Source of the DNA: JBKJTP01 sp046590195
Lineage (GTDB): Bacteria; Bacteroidota; Ignavibacteria; Palsa-1295
Assembly: GCA_046590195.1 (NCBI GenBank)
Contig: JBKJTP010000318.1
Location: 1-36,579, forward strand
Direction: 5' to 3'
DNA length: 36,579 nucleotides
The notes beneath the pieces are model-generated. The model was not told the DNA's origin and did not search any database. It saw only the letters and a program-made list of their open reading frames with translations. Shown here piece by piece: positions 18,001-25,169 of this stretch; the stretch's first letter is position 1; each line of letters begins with the position of its first letter. The position numbers and the translations under genes were made by a program.

Positions 18001-18781
18001 CATCGAACTCGCAGTATGGGTGCAAGACTTTGCATTCAAGTCTTCAACGAGAGCCGAGCAAGGTGAGACGATCAAGTTGCCGGTCAACTTCGTTACCACA
18101 GATACATTCTCATTGTATCGCAAGAACATTCGCGAGTTCGAACTCACGTTCGATCTGGTTGGTCATACTGGCTTTACCTATGCCGGTTATGATCAAGCGA
18201 ATACATCAAGCGAAGGAATGACCATCACGCAAAACATCAATGGAACACGCATCACACTTTCGGGCTGGTCACCAACGCCGTTGACAAATCAGGATTCAGC
18301 ACTGATCTATGTGTTGATCAAGTCGGAGGCCGATGAGTTGACTCGACAGACAGTTGTAACTCCAATTTCGATGGTACTCAATCGCAATAGAGATACGATC
18401 GTGACTGGCAAGAATTCTATCGCAGTGTTACCTGCACCGTATTCAACGACGAGTGGCGGTGCGATCATCGCTGTTGGATCCTGTGCACCTGAAGTGATCG
18501 CTGGGGCAGGAACGCCGAACTCGATCGCACTTGACTACGGACATCCAAATCCGTTCAACGAATCGACCAAGCTCAACTTTAGCGTTGCAACTGAAGGAAG
18601 AGTTGTGATCGCACTCTTCAATTCGCTTGGCGAGCAAGTAAAGACGATCGTTGACGAGGTGATGGCCCCAGGTGAATACGTGGTCAATGTGAGCGCCAGT
18701 TCACTACCAAGCGGCACTTACTATGCACGATTGCAGTCGGGTAATAAGGTTATCACCCGAAATCTGAAGCTCATGAGATAA
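15098..18781 (+). CDS. Large secreted surface protein with Ig-like repeats and T9SS type A sorting domain
   Basis: Exported by Sec, then secreted or anchored by the type IX system. The ATG at 15098 gives 1227 residues and a proper signal peptide (MIPMYRR, then a hydrophobic core, cleavage near LQA|Q); an ATG at 15038 would bury it. Residues 30-430: beta-rich N-terminal region without recognised family. About 450-960: five roughly 105-residue Ig-like repeats, each with a D-D/D-x-G-[IL] signature (DDRQKDKG, DDTLYDQG, DDRPYDRR, WDKGID, TYDRGL) and most with a C-x-x-x-x-D-x-A-G-N type strand. About 970-1110: a cohesin-like beta domain (GETIKLPV, REFELTFDL). Last 80 residues: sorting domain with HPNPFNEST, LFNSLGEQV and SGTYYARL. 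Many paired cysteines suggest disulfides outside the cell. Function is unknown; adhesion is a guess. Confidence 0.88.
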   Translation: MIPMYRRLLQSAALLVLLVTAPVILQAQGVYLYTGNKYVTARVNQQTGTFIIYTTGNGYYGQAEKALTFSSETSFFSIEIGGKVYTNNMIGLGGDRKGFSADPRFGGYLLNATSRIIRGTTTGLFGYADTVETVWKLPVGDVIQHVYPVAFDFSGQIVMKWKFKNRAAGNVRVQSQYLLDTKIRKNDRAKVLTRSGYRRNWTLYVENNQNYPPVPAFFQAFQQDLEPPLFDPLLASQGTLINPELGLMKPDAVMVGQWESQAAGQGSSLVDQLWSYPSPYPEAEYDDSAVLLIFPAQYSSNGLTTEVGRTAYGTGEYESCTGDLYALIFRPRILRANAAGDDYKPNPFNVDVYLFNTNKFTEAGNTIATLEVGPYLKIIDPVGTADGKSATMYAEPKTVGVGGVSVATWKVQTEKTCTGDTTWLRVSAKSTLGDPSFTQTCELPLPLPCLDKDTLSPIAEPEVALGYLKTIQFHDDRQKDKGIEKIEVLNHDPKKVTVTIDPFQKCTKSWVKINMLQIDTTVKSCLTLKVTDCVGNVTLKEICFPEWPPVPDVVKPRIFLLGSDLSDNGTLCNSKWDTLLAVDDTLYDQGLQSIDYTPGIPPVNMELVISSFATGASRHGFVVRTLNKMIDGSISIRATDRAGNSVDYALNYCTIPDLDKPILNVFQLNPYEWSVFVEDDRPYDRRLDTIQVYNRQNVTLTLNGIPFEPSREYTRWQPNFSFNVTVTDTSKFASFCVRAKDLADSSSLSLSANWWSGDTCLTRDTIRDEWGPNITLDPPPDVSPTVITVTVDDIHFINGQRVGWDKGIDSVWFTNVKGMEIPSTLKLQCADKFTFEVSVSDTLAFEDRATICINVRDCAGNLADTCWYYPIIPDSLPPIIQGISATRTMLDIIVTDSTTYDRGLRRVVLSEHTNFKDVNILDTSGWVINFPVEVVKPGRSSWGKLEAIDVFGMMSPGGSDIREEHKASIELAVWVQDFAFKSSTRAEQGETIKLPVNFVTTDTFSLYRKNIREFELTFDLVGHTGFTYAGYDQANTSSEGMTITQNINGTRITLSGWSPTPLTNQDSALIYVLIKSEADELTRQTVVTPISMVLNRNRDTIVTGKNSIAVLPAPYSTTSGGAIIAVGSCAPEVIAGAGTPNSIALDYGHPNPFNESTKLNFSVATEGRVVIALFNSLGEQVKTIVDEVMAPGEYVVNVSASSLPSGTYYARLQSGNKVITRNLKLMR

Positions 18782-18802
18782 ATCTTAGCATTTTCCAAAA
18801 CG

Positions 18803-18840
18803 AAAGGCCTGACCGATAACTGATCGGTCAGGCCTTTTTT
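18803..18840 (+). terminator. Strong rho-independent terminator after the T9SS cargo gene
   Basis: Perfect stem of at least 13 bp (18805-18817 with 18823-18835), a 5-base loop and a six-T run, 24 bases after the stop codon. Confidence 0.95.
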
Positions 18841-19103
18841 CTTATCGGAAGTGTAGCGATTTGCGACTGTACCGATTTGGGTCGTGCATTTTGAGCTAAA
18901 ATCAGTCATTGTACTGTTTTAGAACAGTGCACCATGTGCTAATATGAAATCGCTAAATTGCCCTAATCTTATTGTTTTCAACGATTTTTAGGAAACTGCT
19001 GCATCTAACTCCGGTAAAAGTGCGTCTATCTATACGTGCGGCGCTGCCAATGTCGTACAGAGTTTGAACCAGGTAGTTAATCCGAGTCTCAGTTTAGTAA
19101 GCC
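18841..19103. other. Intergenic leader region upstream of a small exported protein
   Basis: AT-rich spacer with no gene visible. It contains the 16-bp palindrome at 18913-18928. I could not place a convincing promoter, and there is no clear ribosome site before the ATG at 19104. Confidence 0.5.
18913..18928. promoter_or_regulatory. Palindrome ACTGTT-N4-AACAGT, candidate operator
   Basis: Perfect 6-bp arms around TTAG, about 176 bp before the next start codon. The size and symmetry suit a dimeric regulator; no T-run follows, so it is not a terminator. The regulator is unknown. Confidence 0.35.
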
Positions 19104-19697
19104 ATGAATACGACCGTAAGAAACCTCGCCAAGGTAGCAGTCAACGCAGCAATGCTCGCATTGTCAATCGGACTTTTCGATTCAGCCCACGCGCAGAGTG
19201 TAAGGCTCCCTGGTGATGCGATTGGCGCAGTGACCCCAAATTCCACACAGAGTTTAGTTCTGGCAACAGAGCTTGACTCACGCGCTGCCAGAATGACAGC
19301 GATGGACGCTGGGATCGCGAAGCGTGCTACAATAGGATCCACATCCTTGATGATGTCGACCGAACTGCCAAAGGCGGTCGATCAGGCTCTCTCGCTGATC
19401 TCAGTTGAGAAGCTTATGCAAGGTGAATCGAAGGCAACAGTCGCCATTGGCGGTTCTGCTTCGCTTCTTGATGAGCAATCGATCAGCGTCAAGGTAAATT
19501 TCGAGACGCGTCCTGTAGGCGGTATTCTGACTGTTCGCGCTTCAATGGCTCCGTCATTCCGCGGTGTAGGAGTTTCGACTCGCCCGGAGATCAGTCGCTC
19601 GGTAGCGATGGCGGTCGACGAGTTGGATGAGGCGATGGTCAGAGATCTGGTTCGTGAGCTCACGGCCGAGATCAATGGCGAGTACGCTCATCACTGA
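19104..19697 (+). CDS. Small exported protein of unknown function
   Basis: No family recognised. The 197-residue product has a clear signal peptide (MNTTVRNLAK, hydrophobic 11-25, cleavage after AHA at residue 30). The mature part is Ala/Ser/Val-rich, with no cysteine, no membrane helix and no repeat. Central segments alternate as beta-strands (KATVAIGG, ISVKVNFETR, GGILTVRAS), and the C-terminus looks helical and acidic (VDELDEAMVRDLVREL). It is probably a periplasmic or secreted single-domain protein. It stands alone between the T9SS-cargo terminator and a repeat-bearing spacer. Codon use matches its neighbours. Confidence 0.75.
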   Translation: MNTTVRNLAKVAVNAAMLALSIGLFDSAHAQSVRLPGDAIGAVTPNSTQSLVLATELDSRAARMTAMDAGIAKRATIGSTSLMMSTELPKAVDQALSLISVEKLMQGESKATVAIGGSASLLDEQSISVKVNFETRPVGGILTVRASMAPSFRGVGVSTRPEISRSVAMAVDELDEAMVRDLVRELTAEINGEYAHH

Positions 19698-19757
19698 GCA
19701 GCCGAGCAAGCTAGAACTCAACGTAGTCTAAGCTTTTGAAAATTTGTTTTGGGCGGA

Positions 19758-19849
19758 ATTAGGGCATAGGGTATAAAATCTCTGCGGAGGGATTTTTGGA
19801 GGTGATAGAAGCGTGCAGCATCCATTATACTCTAACCCTATACCCTAAT
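19758..19849. repeat. Inverted repeat with 15-base arms
   Basis: ATTAGGGCATAGGGT at 19758-19772 pairs with ACCCTATACCCTAAT at 19835-19849, with one mismatch and a 62-base loop. Short TATAA/TTATA extensions lie just inside. It could be the stem of a structured RNA or the termini of a tiny decayed element; no target-site duplication is evident. Confidence 0.6.
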
Positions 19850-19864
19850 CCGATCCCACGTTAA

Positions 19865-19901
19865 GCGATCCATAGAGATCGCCGCGATCCATAGAGATCG
19901 C
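19865..19901. repeat. Two tandem copies of an 18-base hairpin unit
   Basis: GCGATCCATAGAGATCGC at 19865-19882 and again at 19884-19901 (period 19). Each copy has 6-bp inverted arms GCGATC/GATCGC around CATAGA. Such tandem dyads are typical of operator pairs or short palindromic repeats. Confidence 0.75.
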
Positions 19902-20060
19902 AACGGTCACTCACAAGGCCGATAAGTTTTATCTCTCACCGTTTCTTAGGAAGTAGCAAAACCCGGGTGATACTGCGAACGAGCGATCGTCTCCATGATC
20001 AAACGGGTTTTGAATTTTAAACCCTGACACCCAGTATCCAACTTCCGAACGTCCTCCTGC

Positions 20061-21224
20061 ATGCGCAGGTTAATCTCACTGATGACCTGTAGGATCCTCT
20101 CTCTCCTCGCTCTCTTAACTCTAGCAGCTTGCAGCCAGCCAGAGGAACCGGCTATGCCGCAGGATCCGCGCACCGAATTTGTCTTACACACCCTGCCTGA
20201 GATGGATTATCCAGAGGATAATCCGAAGAGCAAGAGCCGCTTCGTGCTGGGATGGCGCCTGTTTTACGATCCGATCCTCTCTGCTACGCAAGATGTGGCG
20301 TGTGGCACTTGCCATCACGCACGCTTCGGTATGGGAGATGCGAGAGCACTCTCACTTGGCGTGCAGTCCGCAGGACTTGGACCCGAGCGAATCTCCAAGG
20401 GCCCGATGAAGCACGAGACTGCACGCCACTCCCCTGCAGTCATCAACGCAGGCTATATCAAGAATGCACAAGGGCATCGGCCGATCTTCTGGGATGGTCG
20501 TGCCGGGAGCCTCGAAGAGCAGTCCCTGTTTCCGATCCGTGACCCGCATGAGATGCTGGGACATTCCATCTCGCCAGAAGCTGCGATCGATTCTGCAATT
20601 GCCCGACTTCAGCGCATCAAGCTTTACGAGATCTACTTCAACGATGCATTTGTCGAGGAAGCGGATTCAGTAGCAGGCGGCAAGATCCAAAGCGCCATTA
20701 CGGCTTCGACCCTATCGCGGGCGTTGGCCGCATTCCAGCGCGAGATCGTCTCGAAAGACTCGAAGTACGACCAATTTGTGAAAGGTACAGTCGAATTCAC
20801 ACACGCAGAGCTGGAGGGTTTGCGCCTATTCCACGGCAAAGCTGGCTGCGCGGGCTGCCACTCCGGGCCGATGCTTTCGGATTTCGAGATGTACGGCCAG
20901 GGCATTGGGTCGCTCCAGGATCAGGGTGCCGGCAATCACCGCTTCCGGACTCCCTCGCTCCGCAACCTCGAGCTCACGGCGCCATACATGCACGATGGCA
21001 GCCTCCGCTCGATCGACGCTGTCATCGAGTACTACGACAGAGGCATTGCAGCCAACAGCGGACTGCCGAAGTCCTCGATCGATCCGCGATTCCGCCCGCT
21101 TGGGCTCACGGCTGCGCAGAAAGCATCGCTAAAGGCTTTCCTACTTACTCTCCGTGACGATGGTTGGGAAGACTTCGCAGTCCCGCCTTCGACCGTCCCA
21201 AGCAACCTGGACGTCCCGCGTTGA
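20061..21224 (+). CDS. Diheme cytochrome c peroxidase (MauG/CcpA family) lipoprotein
   Basis: Reduces hydrogen peroxide to water using electrons from small cytochromes or quinol carriers, outside the inner membrane. The N-terminus is a lipoprotein signal with lipobox LAAC (C24). Two heme-c motifs are present: CGTCH (81-85) and CAGCH (263-267). The conserved APYMHDGS segment (308-314) supplies the distal methionine/histidine region. A WDGRAGSLEEQ stretch (144-154) is typical of the family. Length 387 is normal. The ATG at 20061 is used; an ATG at 20082 would also give a workable, shorter signal. First gene of a four-gene unit that ends in Bcp peroxiredoxin; its TGA overlaps the next start. Confidence 0.93.
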   Translation: MRRLISLMTCRILSLLALLTLAACSQPEEPAMPQDPRTEFVLHTLPEMDYPEDNPKSKSRFVLGWRLFYDPILSATQDVACGTCHHARFGMGDARALSLGVQSAGLGPERISKGPMKHETARHSPAVINAGYIKNAQGHRPIFWDGRAGSLEEQSLFPIRDPHEMLGHSISPEAAIDSAIARLQRIKLYEIYFNDAFVEEADSVAGGKIQSAITASTLSRALAAFQREIVSKDSKYDQFVKGTVEFTHAELEGLRLFHGKAGCAGCHSGPMLSDFEMYGQGIGSLQDQGAGNHRFRTPSLRNLELTAPYMHDGSLRSIDAVIEYYDRGIAANSGLPKSSIDPRFRPLGLTAAQKASLKAFLLTLRDDGWEDFAVPPSTVPSNLDVPR

Positions 21225-22057
21225 GCCAATCTCTCAATTCACACACGCGCTTTCGGGCTCGGGCAGATAGCTCCATCTGGAAGCTGCTGTGCAGTCCGCA
21301 GGGTATTCTCGTTGGCGAGGAGCGCAACACTCTCAACCGCGAGACCAGCCTATTCGCTTATGACCTCATGGCAGACACGCTGCTCTGGTCTGGGCTCTCG
21401 CTCGAGGACAAGTGGTGGCTGAGCATCGTCGAGCTGACCGAGACAGCGCTCCACCTCCAGCACTACGCCGAGGGCCCGCTGCCCACACCTTCAGGCGTGA
21501 CCTCGATCGACATGCATTCCGGCACGATCCGTTGGACATTGCCCAGGGTTGCCTACGTCGCGGAGGCAGATAGCGAGGTCATCCTGCACCAGCAGGGTAT
21601 ACTCCAGGAGCAATATCTTGCAGTAGATAAGATCTCTGGAGAGATGACTCGGCGCGTCGGCACCGATGAATTGCCTGCGCGAGATCCCAACGAGTTCGAT
21701 CATCTCCTCTTCCCGGCGATTATCGATCCTCAAGAGACTGGCACCCCCGAAGTCCAGCGAGCGCTTGCAGGACTAGTGCAGATAGACGACCTCCGAGGTT
21801 CGATCGAGTATCTGAAGCTGCAAGACGCGATCATACTATCCTTCTACTCAAGGGATACGAAGGATGCTCAGACGATGTTGGAGAACAAGCTTGTGCAGGA
21901 TCTGGCGATCGTTGATGCAACGACCGATCAAGTGATCTTTCGCGAGCGATTGAGCAACTCTGCAAACTACCCTGTTTCCGGCAGCTATTTTCTCTACCAG
22001 GACCAACTACTCTATGTCAAAGATGGCAGCGAACTCAAGAGCATCTCGTTGGCGTAG
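21221..22057 (+). CDS. DUF4905-like protein
   Basis: About 278 residues of beta-rich sequence with no signal peptide. The order W-K-L-L near the start, then ETSLFAYDL, DKWWLSIVEL, LHLQHYAEG, PSGVTSIDMHSG and W-x-LP resembles, from memory, the DUF4905 family of Bacteroidota, whose function is not known. A propeller-like beta fold is possible. I choose the TTG at 21221, which overlaps the peroxidase TGA (TTGA) and implies translational coupling. An ATG at 21164 would overlap the peroxidase by 61 bp with an arginine/proline-rich, non-conserved lead. Placement between two peroxide-removing enzymes suggests an accessory role, which is inference. Confidence 0.7.
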   Translation: MSQSLNSHTRFRARADSSIWKLLCSPQGILVGEERNTLNRETSLFAYDLMADTLLWSGLSLEDKWWLSIVELTETALHLQHYAEGPLPTPSGVTSIDMHSGTIRWTLPRVAYVAEADSEVILHQQGILQEQYLAVDKISGEMTRRVGTDELPARDPNEFDHLLFPAIIDPQETGTPEVQRALAGLVQIDDLRGSIEYLKLQDAIILSFYSRDTKDAQTMLENKLVQDLAIVDATTDQVIFRERLSNSANYPVSGSYFLYQDQLLYVKDGSELKSISLA

Positions 22058-22505
22058 CGCAATCGTCGTCGCAATTCTCGGCGTGGCGCTCTCGAGTTGC
22101 GATCGCGGCGCTGGCCAGCAGGTTGCAGTTGCGAACAAATTTGCAAACGCCGTTGTGATCAACAACGAAGTATTGATCGACTCCATGGTCGCAACAGTCC
22201 GATTGAAGGAGCACTTCGACAACGAGTTCACGCGTGCTGAGTTGATACGTTGGATCGGCTCATTCTATGACAAGAGCACGAAGCGATTCAAGACAAAGAC
22301 GAGCGCAGATGTTGATGATAACTTCATTGACGAGCTCGGCGGGGGAATGCTTCGCCGCGGCGAGATCGAAGAGACCGGCAAGGTCCGCGTGCGTGCGCCG
22401 ATCAAAGGCGAACACGATGCTATCTTCTGGATGGTGAAGCAGGAAGACCGGCCTTGGGGCATTGCCATGATCACCAAAGGCGAAATGAAAGTCTACTTCA
22501 AATAA
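22014..22505 (+). CDS. Small lipoprotein of unknown function
   Basis: 163 residues starting inside the previous gene (44-bp overlap; a second ATG at 22023 gives 35 bp). The N-terminus is basic (SRASRWRS), followed by a hydrophobic stretch and lipobox LSSC, so it should be lipid-anchored. The mature domain (about 130 residues) has a helix-rich first half (LKEHFDNEFTRAELIRWIG) and a strand-rich second half (KVRVRAPIKGEHDAIFWMVKQ). No family recognised. Thirteen bases separate it from bcp. Confidence 0.75.
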   Translation: MSKMAANSRASRWRSAIVVAILGVALSSCDRGAGQQVAVANKFANAVVINNEVLIDSMVATVRLKEHFDNEFTRAELIRWIGSFYDKSTKRFKTKTSADVDDNFIDELGGGMLRRGEIEETGKVRVRAPIKGEHDAIFWMVKQEDRPWGIAMITKGEMKVYFK

Positions 22506-22518
22506 GTCTCACAAGTTT

Positions 22519-22983
22519 ATGACCCACCTCAAACCCGGCGACAAAGCACCAGACTTCTCAACGATCGACGACCAGGGCAATGCGGTATCGCTCAAAGCTT
22601 TGCGCGGCAAGAAGATCGTGCTCTACTTCTACCCGAAGGATAATACATCAGGCTGCACTAAGCAGGCGTGCGAGCTGCGCGATAACTATAAGAAGTTCGA
22701 TAAGCTTGATGCTGTAGTGCTTGGCGTGAGCCCCGACTCGCAGAAGTCGCACACGAAGTTCAAGACGAAGTTCGATCTGCCGTTTCCGCTGCTGGTCGAT
22801 GAAGAGAAGAAGATCATCGAAGCTTATGACGTGTGGCATGAGAAGTCGATGTACGGCATCAAGTTCATGGGCGTCGTCCGCACCACATTCATCATCGATG
22901 AGAAGGGCAAGATCTCTCACGTCTTCCCAAAGGTGAAGGTCCCGGATCACATGGAGCTGGTGATGCAGGCGCTGAAAGAGTAG
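22519..22983 (+). CDS. bcp: Thioredoxin-dependent thiol peroxidase (Bcp/PrxQ peroxiredoxin)
   Basis: Reduces hydrogen peroxide and organic hydroperoxides, recycled by thioredoxin. A 154-residue AhpC/TSA-fold protein, the usual size. The active-site segment YPKDNTSGCTKQACELRD contains the peroxidatic Cys46 (TxxC) and Cys51, the resolving cysteine of the PrxQ class. The later FGVxxEK-like part here is YGIKFMGVVRTTFIID. Last gene of the peroxidase operon, converging on the accessory island with a 38-bp gap and no obvious terminator. Confidence 0.96.
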   Translation: MTHLKPGDKAPDFSTIDDQGNAVSLKALRGKKIVLYFYPKDNTSGCTKQACELRDNYKKFDKLDAVVLGVSPDSQKSHTKFKTKFDLPFPLLVDEEKKIIEAYDVWHEKSMYGIKFMGVVRTTFIIDEKGKISHVFPKVKVPDHMELVMQALKE

Positions 22984-23021
22984 GATCTGACCGGATTAAG
23001 CCAATCATCCGAATGCCGAGA

Positions 23022-23603
23022 CTACCATGACGAGGAAAAGTGCAGACCCAGATTTCGATTAGTAGTATTGTAGTAGGGCATTAACTGAGTGCGATTTGAT
23101 GAACTGCGATCTGACAGCCAATATCCAACCAGTCCTCCAAGTACCGGAGGGATCGAAAGATGTAATATTTTGCCGATCCTGCTATTCTGAGATTGCCAGC
23201 CCGTCGTCATAATCAGGCCAGCGACACTACCAAGCCAAGTTGACAGATAACTGCCGTCGCCATCCATGACGTAATCGCCGAACATATGAATGACGAGCGA
23301 GGACGTCAAGGTGGAGACCATCCCAGCAATTGCAACCCCAATACCCTCTGGCTTCGCGGTATCGAGATGGCCTGCTGGCACTAAGAACAGAATTGATCCG
23401 GTATACGCCGCATATGAAAGTAGTGTTTGCGCGCTACCCAGTGGTAATCGTGATGATCGCGGAGGAGGCGAAGGTTCTTTTACTCCCGCAGAATCCAGAC
23501 TTTGAGTTGCTTTAGCGCTATCAGCATTTACTTCTTGTGCCTCACACTTGGTGCTTAAAACAAGAGTACTGACAGTCAATATGATGAGGAGTAGTCTTAT
23601 CAT
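23022..23603 (-). CDS. Small exported/membrane protein of unknown function
   Basis: The ATG at 23603 gives 193 residues with a signal peptide (MIRLLLIILTVSTLVLS, cleavage near EAQ). The frame is open upstream to 23693, but that part overlaps the previous gene and precedes the signal. After a Pro/Ser-rich linker (about 40-52), two or three Gly/Ala/Leu-rich hydrophobic segments follow (about 60-78, 87-108, 122-136, 150-165). A polar C-terminus ends in LGLHFSSSW. It may be a small inner-membrane protein, or an outer-membrane one judging by the terminal aromatic residue. No family recognised. It follows the PLA2-like gene by 13 bases and would be a natural candidate for its protective or export partner, which is inference. 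Confidence 0.65.
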   Translation of the reverse strand: MIRLLLIILTVSTLVLSTKCEAQEVNADSAKATQSLDSAGVKEPSPPPRSSRLPLGSAQTLLSYAAYTGSILFLVPAGHLDTAKPEGIGVAIAGMVSTLTSSLVIHMFGDYVMDGDGSYLSTWLGSVAGLIMTTGWQSQNSRIGKILHLSIPPVLGGLVGYWLSDRSSSNRTQLMPYYNTTNRNLGLHFSSSW

Positions 23604-23616
23604 GCTCTTGATCGTT

Positions 23617-25119
23617 TTATCTATGCCTCCCCCCTCTTGGGCTGTGACCACACGGCGGACCAGAGGGAGTGCCAGGGCAACAAGGAAGGCCATAGCGAGT
23701 TAATGTTTCACGACTCCAGGTACGGGTGTTCCGATCAAAGGTGCATGGGCCGTAGGTACATTTCCAACAATTCGGACACTTTGAAACCTCTGTCGGATCG
23801 CAGTCGGATGTGCATTGCCGTGCTGTATTAATACAACAAGGTCGATTGCCTGAGGGATCAGTTACCCAACGCCTTGCAATTGCTTGCTTTTTGTCATTAT
23901 ATTCACACTCCCATCCGCATTCAAAACAATCACCTTTACAAAGAAGCCGCCCGCAAGGACCCCCACTTGTGGTAGGTACATTACCACCACAAAAACAACT
24001 CTTTTGATTCCGCCCGTCAAGTGGAAACTGGGGCTTATTTGCTATCCCAACGCATATTGCCGCTGTCACGATGTCATAAAGTAGCGCATCCACGAACCCA
24101 TTAATTGATACAATCACAAAGTCTAGAACCTTACAAAGGGACCATGGCAATGCATCCCAGGCGGCATAGGCCTTTTCAATGATACACAATGCCAACAACT
24201 GGCTAGTTAGCACGCAATGAAGAATCACGGAAACAGGGTCAACGAAGGCGGGTGCGCACCATAAATTCTTGTCGTGCTGTTCACAACAATCCGTGATTCG
24301 CATTGAGGCACCACAAACGCCAATTGCCAACACATCAGGGGCTTCAGTACACGTAAGGTCATGCGCTGTGCCGATGTCCATGAACTCACCGATATTGTCG
24401 GTAGTACCATCGCAAGGATTAGTGGGTCCAGTCTTCACTTTCGTTGAAGGCGTTGTGCTATTTCTTGGCGCCCCCCCATCCATGGTTGAGGGTGGGCGTG
24501 GTCTTTCAGGCGGTACCGGATGGTCGGTTAGCGCTATTCGTGATGCTTGCGCAAGCTCGACCCCCACTCCCATAACCTGGGATCCCGATTGCTCACGAAC
24601 AACGGAGTTTAAATTTGTAACGCGTAATTTGTGATTGACAATTGCGTTCGCCATGAAGAGCCCCCAAACGTACAGTCCGATCGACTCCAGATTAGTATTG
24701 CCCCTATCAAAGGGTTTTGAGCCCTCTCGTTCAAGTTTTATTTTTCCTTCGCCTAGTTTGCGAAGCGTGAGGCTTAGCAGGGTTGAGTTCGACAGAGTCG
24801 TTGTGATGCTAACTCGAATAGAATTATCATTCTCATCAACTTTGACAAGATGGATTTCTCCAGTCTCGATCATAGTCACAGGAAATGATTTGCTGCTGTT
24901 TATTGATGTCAGTTCCGACAACGCGCCAATCTTAATCTCTGGAAAAACAAAGCCGTTGCTTTGACCAACATGCAGCCGATGCGAATTGCCTTTGGGAAGT
25001 AACCAAGATTCGGCGCCAATTCTGGAGTCTTTTTCGACGCCCTTTCGTGCATTTGAGGCTTTCCATTGTTGTACATTGTTCGAGATCGCAGATCCAATCC
25101 CGCTTCTAGATAGTGGCAT
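23617..25119 (-). CDS. Cysteine-rich protein with phospholipase-A2-like CCxxHD motif
   Basis: No family recognised as a whole. 500 residues, no Sec signal. Residues 1-200: beta-rich domain without cysteine. About 200-235: Pro/Thr-rich linker (PPERPRPPS). About 236-360: domain with C236, C257, C269, then DCCEQHD at 277-283 and C288. The CCxxHD dyad is the catalytic signature of secreted phospholipase A2, where the His-Asp pair activates water. It is followed by long hydrophobic helices with C302, C312, C329 and C356. About 375-490: 18 cysteines including CC pairs at 428-429 and 480-481, arranged as two related half-repeats (CFECGWEC and CPNCWKCTYGPC lead-ins). All 28 cysteines lie after residue 235. 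A lipid-attacking secreted effector is plausible but unproven. Second-last gene of a four-gene minus-strand unit. Confidence 0.7.
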   Translation of the reverse strand: MPLSRSGIGSAISNNVQQWKASNARKGVEKDSRIGAESWLLPKGNSHRLHVGQSNGFVFPEIKIGALSELTSINSSKSFPVTMIETGEIHLVKVDENDNSIRVSITTTLSNSTLLSLTLRKLGEGKIKLEREGSKPFDRGNTNLESIGLYVWGLFMANAIVNHKLRVTNLNSVVREQSGSQVMGVGVELAQASRIALTDHPVPPERPRPPSTMDGGAPRNSTTPSTKVKTGPTNPCDGTTDNIGEFMDIGTAHDLTCTEAPDVLAIGVCGASMRITDCCEQHDKNLWCAPAFVDPVSVILHCVLTSQLLALCIIEKAYAAWDALPWSLCKVLDFVIVSINGFVDALLYDIVTAAICVGIANKPQFPLDGRNQKSCFCGGNVPTTSGGPCGRLLCKGDCFECGWECEYNDKKQAIARRWVTDPSGNRPCCINTARQCTSDCDPTEVSKCPNCWKCTYGPCTFDRNTRTWSRETLTRYGLPCCPGTPSGPPCGHSPRGGRHR

Positions 25120-25169
25120 AGTCGTGTTATTAACTCTAGTGACCTTAACTTTACTAGGTGTTCATTAAT

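Larger units (their letters stand above)
19698..20060. other. Intergenic region with inverted and tandem repeats
   Basis: A 363-bp stretch without a gene. It holds a long-range inverted repeat (19758-19772 with 19835-19849) and a tandem pair of hairpins (19865-19901). The promoter of the peroxidase operon should lie in its right part, but none is obvious. Confidence 0.55.
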
